A stretch of DNA of 5,891 nucleotides from Lachnospiraceae bacterium (GTDB lineage Bacteria; Bacillota_A; Clostridia; Lachnospirales; Lachnospiraceae), in the NCBI GenBank assembly GCA_017464045.1, contig JAFUEG010000222.1:1-5891 (forward strand). The letters are read 5' to 3'. Positions 1-5,891 of the stretch are shown here, in pieces; position 1 is the stretch's first letter; each line of letters opens with the position of its first letter. A program made the position numbers and the translations under genes. The notes under the pieces were generated by a model. That model was not told where the DNA came from, ran no database searches, and was given only the letters and a program-made list of their open reading frames with translations.

Positions 1-1
1 A

Positions 2-250
2 AATGCTGAGTATCTGGCAGATATTAGAAAAATTATGGATGACAATGATATATGTTTTCAGACAGCAGAGCTTGGCAAGGTTGATGTCGGAGGTGGCGGA
101 ACCATCGCATATATACTTTCGTTATATGGTATGGAGGTAATTGACTGTGGAGTAGCTGTTCTTAATATGCATGCACCTTGGGAGATTACTTCAAAGGCAG
201 ATATATACGAGGCATATAAGTGTTATAAGGCGTTTTTGAAAGAGGCTTAA
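2..250 (+). CDS. M18 family aminopeptidase, C-terminal 82 residues (5' end outside the window)
   Basis: This is the end of a cytosolic zinc metallo-aminopeptidase of family M18, which removes N-terminal residues from peptides. The open frame runs in from the left edge (reading N-A-E-Y-L-A-D-I at the start), so the gene begins upstream. Two family signatures are visible: the glycine-rich KVDVGGGGTIA segment, and LNMHAPWE, whose His (codon 170-172) fits the late zinc-ligand His of M18 enzymes. The ending SKADIYEAYKCYKAFL is also typical of the Firmicutes form. Family members are usually 430-480 residues, so about four fifths is missing here. The frame stops cleanly with TAA and shows no sign of decay. 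No terminator is seen in the 42 bp before the next gene, so read-through into it is possible. Substrate preference cannot be told from this piece. Confidence 0.92.
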   Translation, partial: NAEYLADIRKIMDDNDICFQTAELGKVDVGGGGTIAYILSLYGMEVIDCGVAVLNMHAPWEITSKADIYEAYKCYKAFLKEA

Positions 251-292
251 GTAAAAACGAATATAGACATTAAAGCGATTGATTAATGGTAC

Positions 293-3200
293 ATGGTTGA
301 GCTTATGAAAATTATAAAAGGACAATTTAAGAGAAAGATTCAGGCATTCCTTATGGTATGCCTTTTTCTCGTACCCATATTTTATTTTTTCGGTGACTCT
401 TATGCAAAAGATACTTATCTTTCTTCATTTACTCAAACGATATATAATCAAAACAACGGAATAGGAAATAATGAGGTTAACTGTATACTTCAGTCATCAT
501 CAGGTTATATATGGATTGGCACTGATGGTGGACTATACAGATTTAACGGCTCAAGTTTTGGTACGATTAATTTGTGGGATACGGAAAGTGCTGATGTTTA
601 TTCTATTAATTGTCTTATGCAGGATTCACAGGGAAGAGTGTGGATTGGTACAGGTAATTATGGACTTTTTTATCTTAAAGATGGTGAATACAAGCATCTT
701 GAGAATGAGTATTATGATGGAATAAAAACAATAAATGATATTTGCGAGACTGAGGATGGAAGAATTTATGTTTCTACTCCAAGAGGAATATATTTTATAA
801 GTGATGTTGATGATGGAAGCGTTGCTTTGACTATGATTTTGCAAGACGAGCTTTCAGGGATGGAATTTGGTAAGCTTGCTGTATCGGAAAATACCGTGTA
901 TGCATTAGTTGATAATAGTGATGTATACGTTTTTTATGATACAGAAAAATATGATGTAATTAATACACAGGAAATAATGGGTGGAGATGATCTGAAATGT
1001 GTCGCTGTTATAAATAAGCGGCTTTATATAGGAACATCAGGAAGAAATGTTATCGTATTCAGAAATAAGGATAACTTTGATATTCTTGAAACAGATGTAT
1101 ACGGAATTAATAAGATCATGTCAGATAGTAACGGGTATGTGTGGATTTGCTCTGATAATGGTATTGGCTTTTTTGATGGAGGAAGTACCTTTTCAAAGCT
1201 TACAGAATGTGAAATTGATAGTTATCTTTCTGATATTATTGAGGATTACGAGGGAAATTACTGGATTGCGTCATCTAGAATGGGTGTATTACTTCTTACT
1301 AAAAGTAAGTTTATAGATTTTAATATGTATAGTGGTATGCAGGAATCAATGGTTAATTCAATGCTTGTGTATGACGATTGTAAATACATTTGTACAGATG
1401 ATGGTCTTGTAATATATAGTAATACGGGTGAAAAAATTTTTAATGAACTAACAGATGCGCTTGAAGGTGTAAGTGTTAGAAATATTATGCTTGATTCAAA
1501 TGGGAATCTTTGGATTAGTACATATAGAAAATATGGATTAATAAAATACTCTTTTGGTAAAGAAAGTTTTGAAGAGTCATTTACCAGTATTACAAGGGCA
1601 AATGGGCTTCCAAGTAATTCAATTAATGCCGGTATTGAATTGGACAATGGAAATATAGCTGTGGCGACAAGTGAAGGAATAGCTGTTGTAAATAAATTTG
1701 GCGATGTTCTTTATACTTTCGATAAGAATAGCGGAATGGCCCGGAATAATGTACTTTGTATATATCAGGACAGTGAGGGACTGATTTATGCAGGTACAGA
1801 TGGCGGAGAATTATATGTTTTCAAAAGAAATATAAGTGAGATTGTAGACTGCTTTAATGCTGATAATGGTCTGAGTGCAGGTATGATTACTTCGATTGAA
1901 GAAGGTGAAAAGGGTTTATGGATTGGCACGGATAATGGAGTTGGTTTTTATAATGACACTTATAGGTCGGTTTCTAATATAGAATATTCAAATAATATCT
2001 ATGATATCATTATAAATGATGACTTCGTATGGATAATAAGTTCAATGGGAGTGTTAAGAACAACAGAAGATGAATTACTTGGTTCAAATGGTATATCCGG
2101 AAGATATCTTGATGTAGATGACGGACTTAATAAAACAATAAATGCATATAGTAATTCATATATTGATAAAGATAATATTTTATATATATGTTGTAATACC
2201 GGTATGTGTTCATTAGATACAAATAACATTTCTTATAATCAGGTAGCGCCTAAAATAAGAGTGACGGCAGTAGATGTCGATGGACAAAGATATGAATTTG
2301 ATGATTTATCCAATGGGTTAAAGGTTGGAAGTGATGCCTCTAAGATTACGATTGATTTTGCTGTTTTCAGCTACAGAAACAGGGCAGATATTAAGGTTGA
2401 GTATAAGTTGGAAGGTTTTGATGAGGAGTCTGTTTTTATATCCGGTAAGGATACCATGCAGGCAGTATATACAAATCTGGATGGAGGTATATATACATTT
2501 CATATAAATGCATATAATGGAGATGGTACCCCTTGTGAAAATGAAATTTCTTTTACTATTGAAAAAGAAAACAGTTTTACTGAAAATCCTATTTCAAGGA
2601 TTTTAATAGTTGGCATAACTTTGGTTGTTGTGCTTTTAATGATAATAGGAATTTTGATAATGCGAAAAAGCATTAAGAATAAGAATAAGGCATTGGAAAA
2701 ACTATCAAAAGAGCATGAGGAGGTAATAAAAACCAGTACAGCAAAAAATGATTATCTGGCTAATATGAGCAATGAGATAAAAATACCTGTAAATGCAATG
2801 ATTTCTAAAGCTGATGAACTTATTAAACTGATGGATAAGGATGACACTTACAGAGAAAATGTTCAGGATATATACGATATTGGCAATGGAATTTTAGATA
2901 AAGTTGATGATATGATTCTTCTTGCAAAAATTGAAGCGGGAAGGATTGAAAGAGTAGATGAACCATATTCAGTTTCTTCGATAGTATATAATCTCTCTGA
3001 ATATGCAAAAGAAAATCTTGATTCGGAAAATATAAAACTTTTTGTGGAGATTGGGGAAAATATATCTGATAACCTTATAGGTGATGGAAATATTTTAGAA
3101 AGTATTTTAAAGATTTTTATCGACAATGCAATTCAGTATACTAAAGAGGGGTCTATAACAATTTCAGTGGATGCTTATGAATTTAATGACAAGGAAGTAA

Positions 3201-4639
3201 GCATGAGTTATACAATTTCTGATACAGGAATCGGAATTCAGGAAGAAAGACTTTCAGATATATTTGAAGTTTATAGTATAACGGATAATAAAAAGAGTAA
3301 TTTAAGTAAGGGTAGAGGAATAGGTCTTGCTATTGCAAGTGGTTATTCAAAGCTTTTAAACGGAGACATATCAGTTGAAAGCGTATATGGAGGAGGCTCT
3401 AATTTTACTCTTTCACTTAATCAGAAAATAGCAGATGAAGAATTAATAGAAAATGAAAGAGAAAGAATAGATGATATAGTATCACAGGAAATTGCAGATA
3501 AGATGTGGCTACCGGAGGTTAAAGCACTTGTTGTTGATGATGAAGCGGTAAGCCGTGAAGTTTCAGTTAAAACACTTGAAACTTTTGAAATGAGTATTGA
3601 TATAGCTGACTCGGGTATAGCCGCTATAGATATGGTTATGAATAATGATTATGATGTTGTATTTATGGATCTTGCTATGCCTGTTATGAATGGAACAGAT
3701 ACTATGAAGGAAATCAGAAATCTGGATGGAGATAAGTATTTGCTGCTTCCGATTATTTCTCTTGATTATGATACTGTTTCGGATAACAGTGATATTCTTC
3801 TTGAAAATGGTTTTACCGGAATTCTCCTTAAACCTATGGATATAAGAAGAGTTGCAGCCATATTGATGGATTGTTTACCGGAAGATAAGATTAAAGAAAA
3901 ATCCAGTAATGTTATGGAAAATATTAGGATTTCAAAATATTCGGAAGGTTTAAATAAACTTGAGGCTGATATTAATATTAAGAAAGCTATTGAAAAAATA
4001 GGCGGAAGCATAGATGTATTTAACAAGATACTTCGTTCTTTCTATAAAAAGAATATCAATCTTAAGGATATTATTGAATCACATGGTGTTTCAGATACAA
4101 GGTGGTTTAAACAAAGAATTCATACTCTTAAGGCATCAAGTTACAATGTAGGTGCTTATGGATTTTCGCAGGAAGCAGCACGGATAGAAGCAGCAATAAA
4201 TGTTGACAATAGAACATATTTAAATAATAATTATGAAAAACTTCTGGTTCACCTTGAAGAGCTTATGAAAAATATTGGAGATTATTTTGATTTTGTTGAT
4301 AGTGTTGATGCATCAAAGTCAGAGAGTATAGATACTTTAAATGAAAGTATAGATAATCAGAATAAAGATACAAGTGACAGCTCTGATATGAATATAAATG
4401 CAAATTCAGATATTGATTCAGAAAGTGCAGGCATCGATATAAAATTACTTAAAGAGTTAGATGTACATATAAATAATGGAGATGATGCTGAGGTCAAAAA
4501 TATTATTGATGTAATTAATAGTAAAAAATATATTGGTGAAGCAGGTGATTTTATCATGGTTCTTAATGAAAGTATAAAAGAGGGTGATAATGATAAGATA
4601 CATGAGCTTATAACAACATATATTGATTTGAATATTTGA
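293..4639 (+). CDS. Two-component hybrid sensor: double beta-propeller, Y_Y_Y, degenerate DHp, HATPase, receiver, Hpt
   Basis: A 1448-residue membrane sensor/phosphorelay protein. Residues 1-38 form a signal peptide or N-terminal anchor (basic KRK, hydrophobic core, possible cleavage after SYA38). About 14 propeller strands of Reg_prop type (e.g. WIGTDGGLY near 74-82, WIGTDNGVGF near 543-552) span 72-641. A Y_Y_Y domain (YKLEGFD near 704) and a membrane helix at 770-790 follow. The HATPase keeps its N-box Asn945, G1 box D977-T-G-I-G and G2 box G1007-R-G-I-G-L. The receiver keeps D1082/D1083, phospho-acceptor D1126 and K1180, but has D1158 at the usual Thr/Ser and I1177 at the usual Tyr/Phe. 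The Hpt has His1277 (HTLKASSYNVGA). The DHp motif reads NMSNEIKIP: the phospho-His is Asn827. An acidic Ser/Asp linker (1337-1377) leads to a duplicated helical tail. It resembles Bacteroidetes HTCS sensors but lacks the AraC domain. The ligand is unknown, possibly a glycan by analogy. Neither ATG 293 nor in-frame ATG 305 has a clear ribosome site. Confidence 0.9.
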   Translation: MVELMKIIKGQFKRKIQAFLMVCLFLVPIFYFFGDSYAKDTYLSSFTQTIYNQNNGIGNNEVNCILQSSSGYIWIGTDGGLYRFNGSSFGTINLWDTESADVYSINCLMQDSQGRVWIGTGNYGLFYLKDGEYKHLENEYYDGIKTINDICETEDGRIYVSTPRGIYFISDVDDGSVALTMILQDELSGMEFGKLAVSENTVYALVDNSDVYVFYDTEKYDVINTQEIMGGDDLKCVAVINKRLYIGTSGRNVIVFRNKDNFDILETDVYGINKIMSDSNGYVWICSDNGIGFFDGGSTFSKLTECEIDSYLSDIIEDYEGNYWIASSRMGVLLLTKSKFIDFNMYSGMQESMVNSMLVYDDCKYICTDDGLVIYSNTGEKIFNELTDALEGVSVRNIMLDSNGNLWISTYRKYGLIKYSFGKESFEESFTSITRANGLPSNSINAGIELDNGNIAVATSEGIAVVNKFGDVLYTFDKNSGMARNNVLCIYQDSEGLIYAGTDGGELYVFKRNISEIVDCFNADNGLSAGMITSIEEGEKGLWIGTDNGVGFYNDTYRSVSNIEYSNNIYDIIINDDFVWIISSMGVLRTTEDELLGSNGISGRYLDVDDGLNKTINAYSNSYIDKDNILYICCNTGMCSLDTNNISYNQVAPKIRVTAVDVDGQRYEFDDLSNGLKVGSDASKITIDFAVFSYRNRADIKVEYKLEGFDEESVFISGKDTMQAVYTNLDGGIYTFHINAYNGDGTPCENEISFTIEKENSFTENPISRILIVGITLVVVLLMIIGILIMRKSIKNKNKALEKLSKEHEEVIKTSTAKNDYLANMSNEIKIPVNAMISKADELIKLMDKDDTYRENVQDIYDIGNGILDKVDDMILLAKIEAGRIERVDEPYSVSSIVYNLSEYAKENLDSENIKLFVEIGENISDNLIGDGNILESILKIFIDNAIQYTKEGSITISVDAYEFNDKEVSMSYTISDTGIGIQEERLSDIFEVYSITDNKKSNLSKGRGIGLAIASGYSKLLNGDISVESVYGGGSNFTLSLNQKIADEELIENERERIDDIVSQEIADKMWLPEVKALVVDDEAVSREVSVKTLETFEMSIDIADSGIAAIDMVMNNDYDVVFMDLAMPVMNGTDTMKEIRNLDGDKYLLLPIISLDYDTVSDNSDILLENGFTGILLKPMDIRRVAAILMDCLPEDKIKEKSSNVMENIRISKYSEGLNKLEADINIKKAIEKIGGSIDVFNKILRSFYKKNINLKDIIESHGVSDTRWFKQRIHTLKASSYNVGAYGFSQEAARIEAAINVDNRTYLNNNYEKLLVHLEELMKNIGDYFDFVDSVDASKSESIDTLNESIDNQNKDTSDSSDMNINANSDIDSESAGIDIKLLKELDVHINNGDDAEVKNIIDVINSKKYIGEAGDFIMVLNESIKEGDNDKIHELITTYIDLNI

Positions 4640-4693
4640 CTATAGGTTACATTTGGGGATTATTATGTTTGGTTTTTATAGTAAAAAAAATGG

Positions 4694-4722
4694 TTGACAC
4701 AGGCAGAACATTATGTTAATAT
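4694..4722 (+). promoter_or_regulatory. Strong sigma-70/sigma-A promoter for tRNA-Gly
   Basis: A perfect -35 box TTGACA (4694-4699) is followed by a 17-base spacer and a near-perfect -10 box TAATAT (4717-4722). Transcription should start near 4729, about 25 bases before the mature tRNA. Such a close match to consensus is usual for stable RNA genes. Confidence 0.88.
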
Positions 4723-4726
4723 ATGT

Positions 4727-4748
4727 CTTGTCGTTATGAAACGGCAAG
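4727..4748 (+). other. Inverted repeat / hairpin in the tRNA leader
   Basis: CTTGTCGTT (4727-4735) pairs with AACGGCAAG (4740-4748) over nine base pairs (one G-U) around the four-base loop ATGA. It sits at the predicted transcription start and ends five bases before the tRNA. It could be a pre-tRNA 5' leader hairpin affecting RNase P processing, or an operator. The sequence does not decide between these. Confidence 0.55.
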
Positions 4749-4753
4749 CAAAT

Positions 4754-4825
<72 letters not shown>

Positions 4826-4828
4826 TTT

Positions 4829-4883
4829 ATTATGCAAAAAGAAGGATATTCCCTTTCAGGGATATCCTTCTTTTTTGCATAAT
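4829..4883 (+). terminator. Rho-independent terminator after tRNA-Gly, probably bidirectional
   Basis: A hairpin of about 26 base pairs runs from 4829 to 4883 around the loop TTC (4855-4857). Its core is GAAGGATAT(T)CCCT paired with AGGGATATCCTTC, with one bulged T on the left (4850) and one extra T on the right. The core is followed by six T (4871-4876) on the + strand and preceded by five A (4836-4840), giving a U tract on the - strand. It therefore should stop transcription in both directions: tRNA-Gly from the left, and any antisense RNA from the right. Confidence 0.9.
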
Positions 4884-5000
4884 ACGAGCCCCGCCGGGGT
4901 CTCGAAGGTTCGATCTTCTCGTCTGCCGACTCGGTCCTCGCTAAACGCGTGCCACTGGCACGCATCGACACCGGCAAGCAGCAACGTCTCGCGCTCGTAT
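4882..5000. other. GC-rich structured intergenic island (possible repeat element or noncoding RNA)
   Basis: This stretch of about 120 bp is clearly richer in G+C than its AT-rich surroundings and holds no credible reading frame. It is bounded by an 8-bp inverted repeat, ATACGAGC (4882-4889) and GCTCGTAT (4993-5000). Inside are several hairpins. CGAGCCCC pairs with GGGG(T)CTCG at 4885-4904. GAAG pairs with CTTC at 4904-4918. TGCCG (4924-4928) pairs with CGGCA (4972-4976) and encloses both CCGA-C-TCGG and a perfect GCGTGCC/GGCACGC stem (4947-4963). The right edge carries a copy of the tRNA 3' end. It could be a mobile intergenic repeat, a remnant of an integrated element, or a structured RNA. 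The sequence shows the structure, not the function. Confidence 0.55.
4985..4995 (+). repeat. 11-bp direct repeat, copy 2 (in the GC-rich island)
   Basis: CGTCTCGCGCT is identical to the 3' end of tRNA-Gly (4815-4825), at a distance of 170 bp. The flanking bases differ (CCC before copy 1, CAA before copy 2), so the match is exactly 11 bp. No other part of a tRNA can be seen around this copy. Confidence 0.65.
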
Positions 5001-5003
5001 AAT

Positions 5004-5025
5004 AAAAAAATACAAATATTTTTTT
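5004..5025. repeat. A/T inverted repeat upstream of the ABC operon promoter
   Basis: AAAAAAATA (5004-5012) and TATTTTTTT (5017-5025) flank CAAA. It has no G-C pairs, so it is a poor terminator. A/T tracts here, just upstream of the -35 region, could bend DNA or act like an UP element. Confidence 0.4.
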
Positions 5026-5027
5026 TA

Positions 5028-5047
5028 GTAACTTTGTTGTAACTTTG
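5028..5047 (+). promoter_or_regulatory. Tandem direct repeat, possible response-regulator operator
   Basis: GTAACTTTG occurs twice, at 5028-5036 and 5039-5047, separated by TT. The period is 11 bp, about one helical turn, and the repeat overlaps the -35 region of the promoter whose -10 is at 5055-5060. OmpR/PhoB-family response regulators typically bind such head-to-tail repeats overlapping a weak -35. A BceR-like regulator of the ABC operon is an inference. Confidence 0.5.
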
Positions 5048-5060
5048 GGTGAGTTATAAT
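5033..5060 (+). promoter_or_regulatory. Promoter of the ABC transporter operon
   Basis: A perfect -10 box TATAAT lies at 5055-5060. The -35 is weak: TTTGTT (5033-5038) with a 16-base spacer is the best candidate, and no TG extension is present. The start point would be near 5067, giving a leader of about 97 bases. A good -10 with a poor -35 covered by a direct repeat suggests dependence on an activator. Confidence 0.6.
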
Positions 5061-5080
5061 GGCAACAAGTTAATAAAAGT

Positions 5081-5139
5081 GTGACAAGGATTACGCCCAT
5101 GTCATATGAGGATGTGGCAGGGATTGCGCTTTTTGTCAC
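5081..5139 (+). other. Inverted repeat in the leader of the ABC operon
   Basis: GTGACAA (5081-5087) pairs with TTGTCAC (5133-5139). Two further G-U pairs (5088-5089 with 5131-5132) extend the stem to nine. In RNA it would cover most of the AAGGA ribosome site (5086-5090) of the small frame at 5099, so it might gate its translation. The loop is 43-45 bases, so the arms could have paired by chance. Confidence 0.35.
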
Positions 5140-5176
5140 TGGATTTAAGAAGGGAGTTTCAGTATGGAAATTTTGA
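5099..5176 (+). CDS. Possible 25-residue leader peptide overlapping the ABC ATPase start
   Basis: A short frame starts at ATG 5099, eight bases after an AAGGA ribosome site (5086-5090). It encodes a 25-residue peptide that begins MSYEDVAGIALFVTGF and ends KKGVSVWKF. It stops with TGA at 5174-5176, 13 bases inside the ATPase gene in another frame, an arrangement that fits translational coupling or a regulatory leader. It is not a recognised family and has no run of one amino acid that would suggest classic attenuation. The ribosome site, spacing and overlap argue for it; its length is short enough to arise by chance. Confidence 0.3.
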   Translation: MSYEDVAGIALFVTGFKKGVSVWKF

Positions 5177-5832
5177 GAGTAGAGGATTTAACAAAGATAT
5201 ACGGAAAGGATGAAGCGAAGGTAGTTGCACTTGACCACGCATCATTCTCGGTAGAAAAGGGCGAGTTTGTAGCCATAGTCGGTGCCTCGGGAAGCGGTAA
5301 GTCCACGTTGCTGCATCTGATTGGTGGTGTAGACAGAGCAACCTCGGGCAAGGTATTCATTGACGGTAAGGATTTGTCCGAGCTTGATGATGACAAGCTT
5401 GCTATATTCAGGAGAAGACAGTTAGGACTTATATATCAGTTTTATAATCTTATACCTATACTTAATGTGGAGGAAAATATAACTCTTCCTCTTTCACTTG
5501 ATAATAAGGATGTAGATAAGAAGAATCTTGATGAGCTGCTTAAGCTTTTGGGACTTTTGGATAGAAGAAAGCATCTGCCTCATGAGCTTTCGGGAGGACA
5601 GCAGCAGAGGACTTCGATAGGACGTGCGCTTATAACCAATCCGTCGATTATCCTTGCGGATGAGCCGACAGGAAATCTTGATTCTAAGTCAAGTGATGAG
5701 ATAGTTGCACTACTTAAGAAGTCCAATAAGGAGAGAGCACAAACCATTGTAATGATTACGCATAACATGGAGATTGCCAAGATGGCAGACAGGATTATCA
5801 AGATAGAAGATGGAAGGTTAAGCGAGGTATAA
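5164..5832 (+). CDS. ABC transporter ATP-binding protein, MacB/LolD/BceA type
   Basis: This 222-residue cytoplasmic ATPase should power a membrane permease. All nucleotide-binding motifs are present: Walker A GASGSGKST (40-48), Q-loop Gln92 in YQFYNL, signature LSGGQQQR (142-149), Walker B with DEPTGNLD (catalytic Glu167), and switch His200 in MITHNM. The NLD after DEPTG, the FYNLIP stretch after the Q-loop and the length of about 220 residues are typical of the LolD/MacB/FtsE/BceA group, which pairs with FtsX-domain permeases. In Firmicutes these often handle antimicrobial peptides or lipid-linked substrates. The start at 5164 is supported by GAAGGGAG (5149-5156), seven bases upstream. The next gene begins three bases after the stop, so the two form an operon. 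Exporter, peptide-resistance or other roles cannot be told apart from the ATPase alone. Confidence 0.96.
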   Translation: MEILRVEDLTKIYGKDEAKVVALDHASFSVEKGEFVAIVGASGSGKSTLLHLIGGVDRATSGKVFIDGKDLSELDDDKLAIFRRRQLGLIYQFYNLIPILNVEENITLPLSLDNKDVDKKNLDELLKLLGLLDRRKHLPHELSGGQQQRTSIGRALITNPSIILADEPTGNLDSKSSDEIVALLKKSNKERAQTIVMITHNMEIAKMADRIIKIEDGRLSEV

Positions 5833-5835
5833 ATT

Positions 5836-5891
5836 ATGAATGTACTGAAAAAGCTGACAATAAAGGATTTAAAGCTAAATAAAAAAAGAAC
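5836..5891 (+). CDS. Start of a probable FtsX/MacB-type ABC permease (3' end outside the window)
   Basis: Only the first 18 codons are present, reading MNVLKKLTIKDLKLNKKR. This Lys-rich cytoplasmic N-terminus is typical of permeases that follow MacB/BceA-type ATPases, just before the first membrane helix. The start lies three bases after the ATPase stop, with GAGG (5824-5827) as ribosome site inside the end of the ATPase gene, so the two are probably translated together. No membrane segment is reached before the window ends, so the assignment depends on position and the short N-terminal sequence. Confidence 0.7.
   Translation, partial: MNVLKKLTIKDLKLNKKR

Noticed and set aside
264..292. A promoter for the sensor gene, starting from TAGACA at 264-269
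   Set aside because: No -10 box occurs at a suitable distance, so the 42-bp gap gives no real support for a separate promoter.
626..844. Short frames on either strand inside the sensor gene (e.g. 626-844 -, 1258-1647 -, 3766-4026 -)
   Set aside because: They lie wholly within a long, domain-rich gene, and show low-complexity composition and no recognisable motif.
4640..4681. CTATA ... TATAG inverted repeat as a terminator of the sensor gene
   Set aside because: Only five weak base pairs with a loop of more than 30 bases and no G-C core. No convincing terminator is seen between the sensor stop and the tRNA promoter.
4985..5003. TATAAT at 4998-5003 as a + strand promoter at the right edge of the island
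   Set aside because: No acceptable -35 lies 15-19 bases upstream. The motif overlaps the closing inverted repeat and is likely incidental.

Overview
The window looks like low-GC Firmicutes chromosome. The best guess is a gut Clostridia/Lachnospiraceae-type genome. This rests on AT-rich codon use, strong sigma-A-type promoters, an M18 aminopeptidase of the Firmicutes form, a tRNA-Gly without encoded CCA, and the periplasmic-propeller sensor style. The taxon is inferred from sequence character only.

Layout, all on the + strand: (1) 2-250, the C-terminal end of an M18 zinc aminopeptidase. (2) 293-4639, a 1448-residue one-protein phosphorelay: signal peptide, about 14 beta-propeller strands (two seven-bladed propellers), Y_Y_Y domain, one membrane helix, DHp/HisKA-like segment, HATPase_c, receiver, Hpt and a duplicated C-terminal helical tail. 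It has no DNA-binding domain. Its DHp segment has Asn (N827) where the phosphoacceptor His should be, and it also lacks the phosphatase Thr/Asn. The ATP-binding motifs, the receiver Asp and the Hpt His are all kept. (3) 4640-5163, a gene-poor stretch. It holds a near-consensus promoter, a leader hairpin, tRNA-Gly(GCC), a strong bidirectional-looking terminator, and a conspicuous GC-rich structured island of about 120 bp. An exact 11-bp copy of the tRNA 3' end recurs inside the island's right edge. The stretch ends with the regulatory region of the next operon: an A/T hairpin, a tandem 9-bp repeat with 11-bp period just upstream of TATAAT, an inverted repeat in the leader, and a possible 25-codon leader peptide. 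(4) 5164-5832, an ABC transporter ATPase of the MacB/LolD/BceA type. (5) 5836 to the window end, the start of the next gene, most likely its FtsX/MacB-type permease partner.

The ABC ATPase and its permease form an operon with its own apparent regulated promoter. The sensor protein lies just 42 bp after the aminopeptidase with no visible terminator between, so the two may share transcripts. The two points most worth following are the degenerate-kinase/intact-relay sensor and the GC-rich element tied to the tRNA 3' end.
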